From positions 310,001 through 374,000 of the forward strand of contig JAQJVL010000681.1 of assembly GCA_035578905.1 (NCBI GenBank): a stretch of DNA of 64,000 nt. Reading direction: 5' to 3'. The notes below the pieces were generated by a model. That model saw only the letters and a program-made list of their open reading frames with translations. It searched no databases and was not told where the DNA came from. Positions 41,818 to 50,835 of this stretch are shown piece after piece. The DNA comes from Stictocephala bisonia. Lineage: Eukaryota > Arthropoda > Insecta > Hemiptera > Membracidae. How positions within the stretch are numbered: the first letter of the stretch is position 1; each line of letters begins with the position of its first letter. Position numbers and translations under genes: made by a program.

Positions 41818-42303
41818 TTAATTTGTCTGATTAAATTGTAATGTAATGTTCATTTGACTAGTTTTACGCACAGGCATAAAAAAGCCTATGTAAAACTTTC
41901 TTTTCCTATATATTAAATTGATAACCAGAAGTGATTTGTTCAGATAGGTGATTTGGTCAATGAAACAATTCCCTCCGTCGAATTCGTTCATAGAATTCCT
42001 ATAGCTGTGTGACAGTATAGCCGACACGCCGTTGCAGTTTTCCAGAACGAATCTAACGATTAGACTGGGTGAGAAGTCCTTGCATTTTATTGATAAACTC
42101 ACTCCCTCTGTGGCCAATCTCACGTGTTGTATATACTCGTTTTCCATGTACACATCCAGCACAAACACGTCTGGCAACCCAGAAACAGGCTCGGTCTCTT
42201 CGTCTCCTTCTTGTTCATCCATGTACCAAGGCGTCGGCGAGTCTGATGCTTCTTTAACACCTTCATCGATTTGAACGCTGGGTGGTGTAGCACAATATTC
42301 CAT
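41818..42303 (-). CDS. 161-aa viral-type protein, unknown function
   Basis: ATG at 42303, TATA box (TATATAAA, minus) at 42347-42354, about 45 bp upstream. The N-terminal 55 residues are acidic and Pro-rich (DEQEGDEETEP). The rest is a globular domain with beta-type patterns (VFVLDVYMENEYIQHVRL, LIVRFVLENCNGVSAIL) and a basic, aromatic C-terminus. It is intact here; in the right arm it has a stop and lost its end. The 3' tail occurs a third time at 5553. No family is recognised. Confidence 0.6.
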   Translation of the reverse strand: MEYCATPPSVQIDEGVKEASDSPTPWYMDEQEGDEETEPVSGLPDVFVLDVYMENEYIQHVRLATEGVSLSIKCKDFSPSLIVRFVLENCNGVSAILSHSYRNSMNEFDGGNCFIDQITYLNKSLLVINLIYRKRKFYIGFFMPVRKTSQMNITLQFNQTN

Positions 42304-42346
42304 CGTAGCTGTTCAGATGACTGATCGTACAATGCTAGTTCACGGG

Positions 42347-42354
42347 TTTATATA
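42347..42354 (-). promoter_or_regulatory. TATA box of the 161-aa gene
   Basis: TATATAAA on the minus strand. Upstream lie CCGGCCGGTAGCC and GGATCGGGAATCC-like motifs, resembling the ATCGGG motifs near 35.5 kb. Confidence 0.65.
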
Positions 42355-42950
42355 GATATTTTTTTTCACTACCCATTCACCGTCGGGAAGCCGGTGTGTT
42401 TAATTCGATTTGGCTATGCGGCGGATTCCCGATTCATATGTCTTTGCTACCTATCGGGCTACCGGCCGGCCATAGGTTAAAAAAAATAATCGGATCCGAG
42501 ACCCGATCTGATTCCTTTTCTTCTTTGGATATATACTCTTAGTTGTACAACGAGCTAACTAGTAAGTCTCTCCACTTCGGTTGTGGATATCTCGCTTCGA
42601 ACATTTTATAAAGTTTCGCGAATGACTATACCAAACGAAATAGAAAGTAGACGCACTGGCCGACTGGCCCGGTAAATTTTTCTGGAGATTTACTGCGTGA
42701 TGGCTGTAAAAGTGTAGACGCACTGTTCGACGGGTCCGGTAAAACTTTCTTGAAACGTCATGCGAGATATGTCGAACGCTCATGACTATTCTTAGTCGTA
42801 TAACGAGCTAACTAGTAAGATCTCTCCACTTAGCATGAAACATTTGACAGACTCATTTTGTAGAATACTAATTGTTGACATAAAATGCTAACAAAAATGT
42901 AATGTACGGAGACATCTGATGACAGAAGATTCTTTCTCTGTTTCATTTAG

Positions 42951-44061
42951 GAGGAGAAATGCTGAGGACTCCTTCACTGAAGTTCATGATAGAGATGACA
43001 CAATCTCGTTGCTGAACTACGATCTCGACACGATGGAAACGTACGAACAGGACCCACCTCAGATCAAGATTCCACAATGAATGGTCACAGCTACTACTGA
43101 TGGGCATCAGAAGAAGCGCCAATCATTAGGTCAAACCTCTCTTCGACCAAGTTCACCGACACGCCCTAACTCGATCATCACAGCTACCACCGATGGGCAT
43201 AATAAAAAACGCCAATCGTCAAGCAAAACCCCTCCTCCATCGCGTTTAAAGATATGGCGTAGAAAAAACTTTCTTCGGTACTACGTTCATCCGAGTGACT
43301 TGGTGCGCTTCGTAGTGCTGAACTCTGAATCACCAGTGTTAGTGGGTTGTGACTTTGAAAGACTGCTCAACCCGTCTGAAGATCATCGCTCAACAAAGTT
43401 CCTCAATCAGTGCTGCCGTTTAAAAAGGTTGAATAGATCACAGCTGACTCTCACTGAAGGCAGACACAGTTGTTTCTCCTGTTTTCCGAGAGAACACCGA
43501 CCGGGTCGTTTTGTGACCAAAGCGGATGATCGACCGCCTCGCCTGTTTTGCCATTACCATGCCAGAAGCAGTGCAAACAGTGAAAATCTTCTACTGTACA
43601 TGCCCACGATGGTGACGCTGAGTCCCAATGACGAGAAGCTGTGGCTGTCTACATTCATATATCCGATAGAACGAAATACAAGAGAAACGTACCTACCAGC
43701 AAGACCTTTGTGTGCTGACGGTTGGATTCCACTCGTCTACTGTAGTCTGAGACGAAGGCCAATAATACCGGACAAAGAACGATTCACTGATGCAGAATTA
43801 CTTTTGAACATCGCAAGGGACTACGGCATGGAATGGAGAACAAGTGATCATCTGGACCCGATAAATGTTGTAAGGTCTTTAAAAAACCTTTGTACTGAAC
43901 TGCAACGACAGAGGTTGTGTGATCCTACGGAGAGTCTAGTGCCAGCCTCATGTAAAAGATACGACAGTCGAGTTCGCCGCAGCAGAACCGAAGAACCGAG
44001 ATACACTCGCGGTGGAAGAAGTTTAAGTCGACCGAACATTCGCTACGCAGGATGGTCATGA
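42951..44061 (+). pseudogene. broken paralogue of the SR-gene C-terminal exon
   Basis: The segment begins right after a good acceptor (TTTCATTTAG at 42941-42950) and enters the same phase and same starting residues (Arg-Arg-Asn type) as exon 2 of the gene at 31107-33997. An in-frame TGA lies at 43078-43080; from ATG 43081 the frame is open for 326 aa. Shared landmarks are VGCDFERLL, CFSCFP, FCHYHAR, LLLYMPT, LWLSTF, DGWIPL and GMEW. The SR-rich middle is nearly absent, and no upstream exon 1 is found. Either a truncated relic or a short form translated from 43081 remains; the second is possible because the zinc domain is intact. Confidence 0.65.
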
Positions 44062-44235
44062 TTATAGGTTGTGAAAATATTTATGTAAGATTTTTAAACG
44101 TGTAAATAAACATAATATTATACGATATCCTTGTTGTTAACGAGAAAAGAAATATATTCGAAAATGTGAAGACGCCTACAAACTGAACTGGCAAACGAGC
44201 TGTGTACGAGAATATGAGGTGGAGTAGGTGTGAAA

Positions 44236-44763
44236 ATAAAAATCGTACGCTGCGAAAGTATGAACTGCATAATGTACGAAGATCCTCTTCGTAAAGACAC
44301 GGTGTTGTGCCTGTATAAGAACGGAAACCATTTCGACATGATGGGCATCATACGTGCTTTCTTTGGGTCCAGTTAATCATGCACAAGGTGTGACACGGAG
44401 TATAACAACAACAACAAGAGACGCCAGCATCGATGTAAGACATTCAAAAGGTGCCACATGTGTTCTCTACCCACTTACGGAAAACTTCTTGCTGAATTGT
44501 CCTGCGCCGTGTGCAACTTGTACTACTACAACAACGAGTGCCTGGATAATCACGATCAAGTCTGCAGAACCTTGTTCAGAAGCAATACGTGTCACAGAAT
44601 CAAGAAACGTAACAGGAAGTGAAGCTCCGATGACTACCTCTGCAAGGATTGTGGAGAAACAGTAGATGTCTGCCAACAGTGCTACATGACAAGGAAATTG
44701 CAGAAAAGCGGTCGTTGCTGTTGTGCCAATTGCATCTGCAATAGTGGAAATGAGTATGTCTGA
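44236..44763 (+). pseudogene. Cys-rich region resembling the N-terminal part of protein-primed polymerases, broken
   Basis: One phase runs from about 44236 (ATGs at 44260 and 44272) to TGA at 44761, interrupted by TAA at 44374 and TGA at 44620. The segments contain LYKNGNHFDMMGIIRAFFGS, then CTRCDTEYNN, RCHMC, CAVC, VCRTLFRSNTCHR, CKDC and several more Cys pairs. This order (His-Phe-Asp block, then serial Cys pairs) is what I know from the region preceding the catalytic part of family-B protein-primed polymerases in Polinton/Maverick and adintovirus-type elements. No polymerase motif follows, because the sequence turns into its own inverted copy. The assignment rests on pattern memory only. 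Confidence 0.5.
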
Positions 44764-44819
44764 CTTTAAGTTTGCCTCGTAGGCAAAGAAAAGATATTTC
44801 TCTGTGTACGTGCAACGGT

Positions 44820-45223
44820 GTGAGTCCGACAACCGATTCTCATTTCCACCATTGCAGATGCAATTGCCACAACCGCAACGACCGCCTTTCTACAATCTTC
44901 TTGTCATGTAGCACTAGTGGTCGAACTCAACTGTTTCCTTACAATTCTTGCAAGAGGTATCCATTGGAGTTTTGTTTCCTGTCACGTTTCTTGATTCTGT
45001 GACACGTATTGCACTTGAACTCTGTTCTGCAGACTTGATCGTGATTGTTGTTGTAGCAGTACCTGTTGCACTCGGTGCAGTACAGTTCGGCAAGTGGTTT
45101 TCCATGAGCGGGTAGAGAACACAATGTGGCACATTTTGGAGTTCTCACTTCGATGCTGGCGTTTCTTGTTGTTATACCTCGTGTCACACTTTGTGCAGTA
45201 ATAATTCTACCCAAAGAAAGCAC
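44820..45223 (-). pseudogene. inverted, decayed copy of the Cys-rich fragment
   Basis: Minus-strand frames hold CTECNRYCYNNNHDQVC and CNTCHRIKKRDRK, matching the plus-strand copy, but with frameshifts around 45120-45170 and 44930. Confidence 0.55.
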
Positions 45224-45684
45224 ACATGCTGCTTATCACGTTGAAATGGTTTCCGTTTTTATACAGATACAACACCGTGTCTTTATGAATATGCCGTTCA
45301 TATTTTTACAAACAACAACTCCACCTCCAATTTTCGTACACAGCTCGTTTGCAAGTTTAGTATGTAGGCGACTTCCTTTTGAATATATGTATTTTCTCGT
45401 AAAAATATATGTGACATTTAAAAATGTGTAAATAAAAATAATATTATACGACATCCTGGTTGTTATTTTCCATTTGTTACTGTCAAAACAGTAAGTTAAC
45501 TGTGGCCAATTTGCAAAGAGTATGTAAGAGCCACTGACTAAAATGTAATGAGGGAGAATTAGTTGTACCTCAATTAGGTCACATATGATGTTGTAACAAC
45601 TATGAGTGATGACCATCATACAACTAGTCTGTTAATTCTGCTGCAATTATTTACAAACACGAGATGATGGGTTAGTTCGCAGCA

Positions 45685-46300
45685 CAAAGTCACAACGTAG
45701 ACATGGGAATTCTGTTTTGGAAAACTACAGACGTTTGTAATAGGTTAAATCCTAAGAGGGCTACGATTTGTTATTGAAATGATCCCCTAAGATCGTACAT
45801 AACACAAAGGTGTATCGTAATAGTGAGTAGTTAGTTCAGTAAAATTACTAAACCCAACTTGCTGTGACATTTATAGCATACAAAAAGCATTCAATTCTTT
45901 ACAGACACGCAATAATGTGTTAGTTCACCGAGTTCCAATAAAGAATTCATATTCGTACAAATCAGTGAACCTTGCTTGTAAAATATTTGAGACATTTGAA
46001 CGTTCAGTACTACTTATCCACGTATTCATAGTTCTGTTCCCAAATTATATAAATCGTAACACAGAGTCATATCGTAGTAGTGAGAGTTCAATTTAGGGAA
46101 ACTACTGCCCGCAACTTGCTCTGACATTAGTAACGCACCACCGCCGAGTACCGCTACAATTGATTATAGAAACGTGGTCATGGGTTGGTCGGTAAAACAA
46201 AGTCACAACATAGTAGTAAGAATTCGGTTCAGTAAAATTACTGAACGCCACTCGCTATGATATTTGTAACACACCGACTTCAGGCACCGCTACAGCTATT
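45685..46300. repeat. degenerate tandem repeat with palindromic core
   Basis: Four units share CACAAAGTCAYAWCGTAGTA, then GAATTCGGTTCAGTAAAATT and ACTTGCTATGACATTTGTAA-like sequence, near 45685, 45800, 46060 and 46200. Units contain the palindrome CAGTAAAATTACTG. It sits only on the right side of the palindrome's unpaired middle. Function unknown. Confidence 0.65.
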
Positions 46301-47103
46301 CACAGACGGCCACAAATCAAAAGTGAGGTTATATCAGACCTGACAATATCGGTAGGTTCAGCAATAACAATGTGAAAATCGTACGTAGATAGATCACGTG
46401 TCATGAAGTGTAGCGCAGTCAGTGATGTTTCCTGCACGAACGTGTCCGACGGATCTCGCAAGAAACTTGTAGAAAGTCTTACTGGGCCTGTCGGTCAGCG
46501 CGTCTACTTTCTATTGTGTTGGTACATATATTTACGAGTTCTTATAAAATGTTCGAGGCGAGAACACTACAAGTCAAAATGGAGAGATCTTACTAGTTAG
46601 CTCGTTATGCGACTAGGAATAGTCATGTGCGTTCGACATATCTCGCAAGACGTTTCAAGAAAGTTTTACCGGACCCGTCAAACAGTGCGTCTACACGTTT
46701 ACAGCCATCACGCAGTAAATCTCCAGAAAAATTTACCGGGCCAGTCGGCCAGTGCGTCTACTTTCTATTTCGTTTGGTACAGTCATTCGCGAAACTTTAT
46801 AAAATGTTCGAAGCGAGATATCCACAACCGAAGTGGAGAGACTTACTAGTTAGCTCGTTGTACAACTAAGAGTATATATCCTAAGAAGAAAAGGAATCAG
46901 ATCGGGTCTCAGATCCGATTAATTTTTTTAACCTATAGCCGGCCGGTAGCCCGATTGGTAGCAAAGCCATATGGATCGGGAATCCACCGCATAGCCAAAT
47001 CGAATTAAACACACCGGCTTCCCGACGGTGAACGGGTAGTGAAAAAAATATCTATATAAACCCGTGAACTAGCATTGTACGATCAGTCATCTGAACAGCT
47101 ACG

Positions 47104-47493
47104 ATGGAATATTGTGCTACACCACCCAGCGTTCAAATCGATGAAGGTGTTAAAGAAGCATCAGACTCGCCGACGCCTTGGTACATGGATGAACAAGAAG
47201 GAGACAAAGAGACCGAGCCTGTTTCTGGGTTGCCAGACGTTTTTGTGCTGGATGTGTACATGGAAAACGAGTATATACAACACGTGAGATTGGCCACAGA
47301 GTGAGTGAGTTTATCAATAAAATGCAAGGACTTCTCACCCAGTCTAATCGTTAGATTCGTTCTGGATAACTGCAACGGCGTGTCGGCTATACTGTCACAC
47401 AGCTATAGGAATTCTATGGACGAATTCGACGGAGGGAAGTATTTCATCGACCAAATCACCTATCTGAAACGTATGCCTGGATCACAACGCTAA
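47104..47493 (+). pseudogene. second copy of the 161-aa gene, broken
   Basis: Same ATG and TATA box (near 47051-47058) as the copy at 41818-42303. A TGA at 47302-47304 replaces a Gly codon, and the last third is displaced by an insertion at 47468. The final coding stretch reappears after the insertion at 47690. Confidence 0.75.
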
Positions 47494-48158
47494 TGCAAGA
47501 GGGGCTGTGACCAAGTAGGATCGGCCGTACACATCGGAGCAACCAAATCACCGAAAGGAATGTGTAACTTACTCTTGCTTTGAAGTGTCAAAGAAATGAA
47601 ATTTGAAATCTTTGAATTTAGTAGAAAGAAAGAAAATCAATTTATTTCCCTTTTAAGTTTACAAAGCTTCTAGTTAACAGTTTAATATATAGGAATGAAA
47701 GTTTTACGTAGGCTTTTTTATGCCTGTGCGTAAAACTAGTCAAATGAACATTACATTACAATTTAATCAGACAAATTAACTTAGAAAGGTACTTTGATGT
47801 AATTTTTTATTAGAAACACAATAACAAAAATGTATATTCTATACTAAAAAAATAATAATAATTCGTTAGATACTGACTATTACATAGAAAAAATCATTAC
47901 AAAACAGAAGACATATTCCTATAACAGTGAAAAATAAAAATAGATTATTCAAATAAAGAAAGTAAGTGAGTACCATGAGTTTTTAATTTTAAAATATATA
48001 TTAATTACTTATGAGAGTTTGATGCCATTAGATGGAGTCAAGTAAATTAGTATTAGTTACGGAAGTAAAGCATAGAAGTAATAAGTCAAGTAATCGTGTT
48101 GTCAGGTGTAGATTGACTTGAGGAGGTCCTCCGCGTAATCATAGTTGGTCCCTAACAG

Positions 48159-48809
48159 TCAGACAGAGACACGCTTGTTGTACACACTGTGACTGACGGT
48201 GCCAAGTAGATCCCTTATCTCCCTCGGTATGTTGCGATACAAAACATTTGCAAGGTAGAAGGAATTCGTATTGTTTACAGATTTAACTGTTCTAAGGACA
48301 TGGACACCAACATTCGAGGCAATTCTTGTTCTGTAATTATGTGAAATAGGAGTAGATATTAAATCGGAATGATGAAAAATGAAATTTAGAAGAGTTTTAA
48401 TGAATATATGTCTCATGGTGAGAACACCTGTTTCTTGAAAAAGTAAGTCGGATGAAAACATTTTTATCTTACGGAAGCCTGTCTTCAAAATAGAATTTTG
48501 GATAACAGATAACGGTTCTACTATAGATTTAAAAGCCCCTCCCCAAGAAATAATACCGTGTTCTAAAATGGATTGAACGTATGCAAAATATATAGTTTTA
48601 ATTTCATGAGTTTTTAAAAATGTACTTAATTGTTTAAAAACGTATATGAACCTTCTTAGTTTAGACTTTAACATATCTGTATGTTTTTCCCACCGTAGCT
48701 GGTTAGAAAATTTTACCCATTTTAGTGCAGTTGTTTTGTCCAGGTATCTACTGTGCCAAACACGTTCTACAACTTGAGTTGGGCGATCAAATACTTCTGT
48801 ACAATCCAA
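48159..48809 (-). mobile_element. LINE reverse transcriptase C-terminal fragment, palindrome copy
   Basis: Open for 216 codons. It shows the LINE landmarks LRWEKHTDMLKS, YVQSILEHGIISWG and IPREIRDLLG near the end. The palm with YADD is absent, so it is only a 3' fragment. Confidence 0.75.
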
Positions 48810-48829
48810 TACTCATTTCTTTCTCATTT

Positions 48830-49216
48830 GATGTTTTTAATCAATTTTGTGTAAATGTTAATAACATTTCTAAAGCTCTAACAGATAATAATAAATTTTA
48901 TTTGGAAATTAACGAAAAGGAAGTTGTTAAAGTTTTATCGATTTTTGGAGCACCGCATGTTTTTCTCGGGAATATAACACTTAATCCGAGCGAGCGAGCT
49001 CAGTCTCAGTACCCGGGTAGCACCTTGACGCTTAACTTGGGTGAGTGGGAGCAGTTTATTTCTAACCTTCCGTTAATACAGTTGGAATTGAAAGAGTTGT
49101 TTTATGAGGAAGACATTATAAAACAATATCTATGTGGAGGATTCCAAAGTCCATCCCCGCACATTATCAATAGATTAACTTGCGAAATTAATAGAGTTAA
49201 TGGTTGCAGTGGTTGA
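48830..49216 (+). CDS. C-terminal part of an unknown protein, 5' end lost
   Basis: The frame continues from inside the palindrome arm, but coding-like sequence starts only at about 48830, so the N-terminus was removed by the palindrome junction. About 128 residues remain. A stretch GSTLTLNLGEWEQFISNL loosely recalls the last beta-strand and helix of PC4-type single-strand DNA-binding coactivators, but that is weak. The following gene has its own TATA box. Codon use is AT-rich, unlike the polymerase block. Confidence 0.4.
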   Translation, partial: DVFNQFCVNVNNISKALTDNNKFYLEINEKEVVKVLSIFGAPHVFLGNITLNPSERAQSQYPGSTLTLNLGEWEQFISNLPLIQLELKELFYEEDIIKQYLCGGFQSPSPHIINRLTCEINRVNGCSG

Positions 49217-49294
49217 GTTTCAAGCCTTTACTGACAATAATAACCGTTTTTAAAGAATTGACAATAAAGTGTACCTTTAAACTGCACACCAAGA

Positions 49295-49301
49295 GTATAA
49301 A
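49295..49301 (+). promoter_or_regulatory. TATA box of the W-repeat gene
   Basis: GTATAAAAGG about 35 bp before the ATG at 49330. Confidence 0.7.
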
Positions 49302-49329
49302 AGGCTGTCTGAACTTTAATTTGGTCATT

Positions 49330-49740
49330 ATGTCTCTAACCAGCATGGAGGACACATGGACTATGCTATCAAAGGAGCCGAAGGCTCCAGTTGGTGTTTT
49401 AACCGATGGTTTTATAATGAAATTTGACAGGTACGTTAATTGGGACATACTGTCAACCTACTATGACTTTTCACTAGATATGTTGAGAATTTACCAACAT
49501 AGGGTAAACTGGGGTTTAATTTTAAAAAGGATAAAGTTTACAGAAGATGTACTGAGGGAAATGTCACCAAACTTTGATATAGATTGCTGGGCAATTATAA
49601 GTAGATACCAGTCTTTGTCGGAACTGTTTATCGAGGAGTTTAAAGACAAAGTGGAATGGGAAGATATTATACTGTATCAAAATGTAAGTGGAGCTTTTTT
49701 CATTAAACACTATAAACGTGTGTGTGAAGTAGATGAGTGA
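49330..49740 (+). CDS. W-repeat protein (NW..I..YQ..S..FI.EF type), 136 aa
   Basis: ATG at 49330 directly after a TATA box; the in-frame start upstream at 49204 lies before the box. From residue 30 the protein consists of five or so degenerate 20-24-residue helical repeats: YVNWDILSTYYDFS, RVNWGLILKRIKFT, DIDCWAIISRYQSLS and KVEWEDIILYQNVS. The pattern is an acidic/aromatic Trp followed by Ile-x2-Tyr-Gln and an FI-x-EF-x-(D/K) turn. Repeats of this kind are common in large DNA viruses and their relatives, where they often act as adaptor scaffolds. The exact role is unknown. It is followed by hairpin-rich noncoding DNA. Confidence 0.6.
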   Translation: MSLTSMEDTWTMLSKEPKAPVGVLTDGFIMKFDRYVNWDILSTYYDFSLDMLRIYQHRVNWGLILKRIKFTEDVLREMSPNFDIDCWAIISRYQSLSELFIEEFKDKVEWEDIILYQNVSGAFFIKHYKRVCEVDE

Positions 49741-49744
49741 ACTT

Positions 49745-49990
49745 ACGTCCTATGGCTGGAATAAAACCCTGTAAGTCCAGGATATGAACCGTCAAGGTGG
49801 GGACGGCCCAAATTTAATAAAAAATTGTCCGACTGTTCTCTAAGGCAGCTTTAAAACGCGTAAGACCTGAGGCAGTCCTGCAGCTTGAGGGTGGATTAAA
49901 CCCCGTAAGACCTCAAGTCGCAGCCCGGGGCCTTGTACAGTTTGCTTGAATGTAACACTCTATGGCTGACTTAAAACTCACAAGTCCAGG
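49745..49990 (+). ncRNA. four related hairpins downstream of the W-repeat gene
   Basis: Four segments share a TTAAAAC-type core followed by GTAAGACC/AAGTCC, each with flanking pairing. Examples are CTGGA/TCCAG around 49757-49778, CTTGAGG/CCTCAAG around 49887-49915 (7 bp, perfect), and GACTT/AAGTC around 49970-49985. The loops are conserved better than chance while stems change, as for structured RNA. They might be 3'-UTR elements. Type is uncertain. Confidence 0.45.
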
Positions 49991-50342
49991 GTGTGAAGTG
50001 ATTGTGGATTAAATAAATACAAAAAAAGAAAAAAAACACAAAAACCTACTGTAAAAAAAAAAACAGAATCAAAAATAATAAAAACAAATTTATAAATAAA
50101 AACCCCTTTGTAAGTCTGTACGTCACATTGAAAGGCTTCTCTAAGTAAAGTGATGTCTTTACTTACAGAGGGACCCAAAAAAACAAAAAAAATAATACTG
50201 GGAGGTAGCATTTTGTTATGGAGTGGCTATCACCGTAACTTGCGATGGATGGGGCAAGTTACAATAAACAATCGTTATCACAGTTAGTAGATATTTGGGG
50301 AAATTGATTAAATTTCCTCACTTGCTCTGTAGTGTGTTGAAC
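49991..50342. other. A-rich region with two perfect hairpins
   Basis: TAAGTAAAG at 50142-50150 pairs with CTTTACTTA at 50157-50165. GTAACTTGC at 50235-50243 pairs with GCAAGTTAC at 50254-50262. A CTGTAG just before 50330 could be a splice acceptor for the next gene. Confidence 0.55.
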
Positions 50343-50555
50343 ATGGCCTCCAACAACCAGTCGCTGGACATGCTCATCAGCAAGTTACCACTTGAGCTAA
50401 AATATACAATATTAATTTATCTTCCATACGACAAAGTCAGTTTTATTGAAGACGATTATTTTTGGAGAATGTTTTGTGAGTTGAGAGGGATACGTCCATT
50501 TAGTAAAATACCACCGATTTGGTGGCATGCAGAGTATATGCTTTCCACCATTTAA
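50343..50555 (+). CDS. F-box-like protein, 70 aa
   Basis: From ATG at 50343: LISKLPLELKYTILIYLP followed by acidic/aromatic DDYFWRMFCELRG. The LPxEL...I..YLP pattern with a Trp-containing second helix is that of F-box domains, which bind Skp1 and recruit targets to ubiquitin ligases. Nothing follows the box, so either it is the complete protein, as in some viral F-box proteins, or only one exon. The stop is followed by the conserved hairpin motif at 50610-50675. Its neighbour is a RING gene, also of the ubiquitin system. Confidence 0.5.
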   Translation: MASNNQSLDMLISKLPLELKYTILIYLPYDKVSFIEDDYFWRMFCELRGIRPFSKIPPIWWHAEYMLSTI

Positions 50556-50609
50556 AAGTCCTTAAATCGTGCATAGGTCTACTGGAGAAGGAGGCACGTT
50601 AAAATACTC

Positions 50610-50675
50610 CTAACGCGCATTTGCACAGAGTGCAATAACCCTACCTCCTGGGTAGTGTGGAAACCTGATCAGTTA
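50610..50675 (+). ncRNA. conserved hairpin motif, copy 1
   Basis: Two parts: GCGCATTTGCACAGAGTGCA (hairpin TTGCAC/GTGCAA, three-base loop, 50616-50633) and CCTGGGTAGTGTGGAAACCT ending GATCAG (50645-50672). Both recur at 53885-54010 after the RING gene, in the reverse order. They are probably RNA-level 3' elements. Confidence 0.6.
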
Positions 50676-50755
50676 ATAAAAAATAACCTTGAGTTCGAGT
50701 GGTTCCACTCCATGTTGGATATGAAGGTAGCATGCCTCGAGACTCATTTGAGGGA

Positions 50756-50835
50756 ACCATGATGTCATGGGTGGGGTGAGCGGGGGTGACGTCATGGGTG
50801 GGCAGGGGTGACGTCACCTCACTTAAAACTATGAC
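50756..50835 (+). promoter_or_regulatory. cluster of CRE/ATF-like sites
   Basis: TGACGTCA at 50787-50794 and 50809-50816, with one-base variants TGATGTCA at 50760 and TGACGTTA at 50832. GGGTGGGG-type boxes lie between. It might be the enhancer of a downstream gene, or a remote element of the RING gene. Confidence 0.55.

Larger units (their letters stand above)
40770..42833. repeat. palindrome, left arm
   Basis: This arm is repeated inverted at 46577-48828. It contains, in order, a LINE RT fragment, AT-rich 3' sequence, the 161-aa gene with its promoter, and two iteron units. The right arm has one insertion of about 215 bp. Divergence is low. Confidence 0.9.
44090..45450. repeat. inner inverted repeat of the palindrome
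   Basis: 44090-44760 reappears inverted at about 44810-45450. The centre contains the hairpin TTTGCCTCGTAGGCAAA at 44773-44789. Both ends carry GTGTAAATAAA(C/A)ATAATATTATACG. The arms differ at many positions, so this is older than the outer arms. Confidence 0.85.
46577..48828. repeat. palindrome, right arm
   Basis: Inverted match of 40770-42833. It has an insertion of about 215 bp at 47468-47680 that replaces the end of the 161-aa gene, and scattered substitutions. Its outer end joins the 48.8-kb gene block. Confidence 0.9.

Noticed and set aside
49000..49120. PC4-like coactivator domain
   Set aside because: Only one short strand-helix stretch resembles PC4; not enough for a call.
50640..50675. 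Hammerhead-type ribozyme in the GAAAC...CTGATCAG motif
   Set aside because: The conserved CTGATGA core is not present and the parts are in the wrong order.
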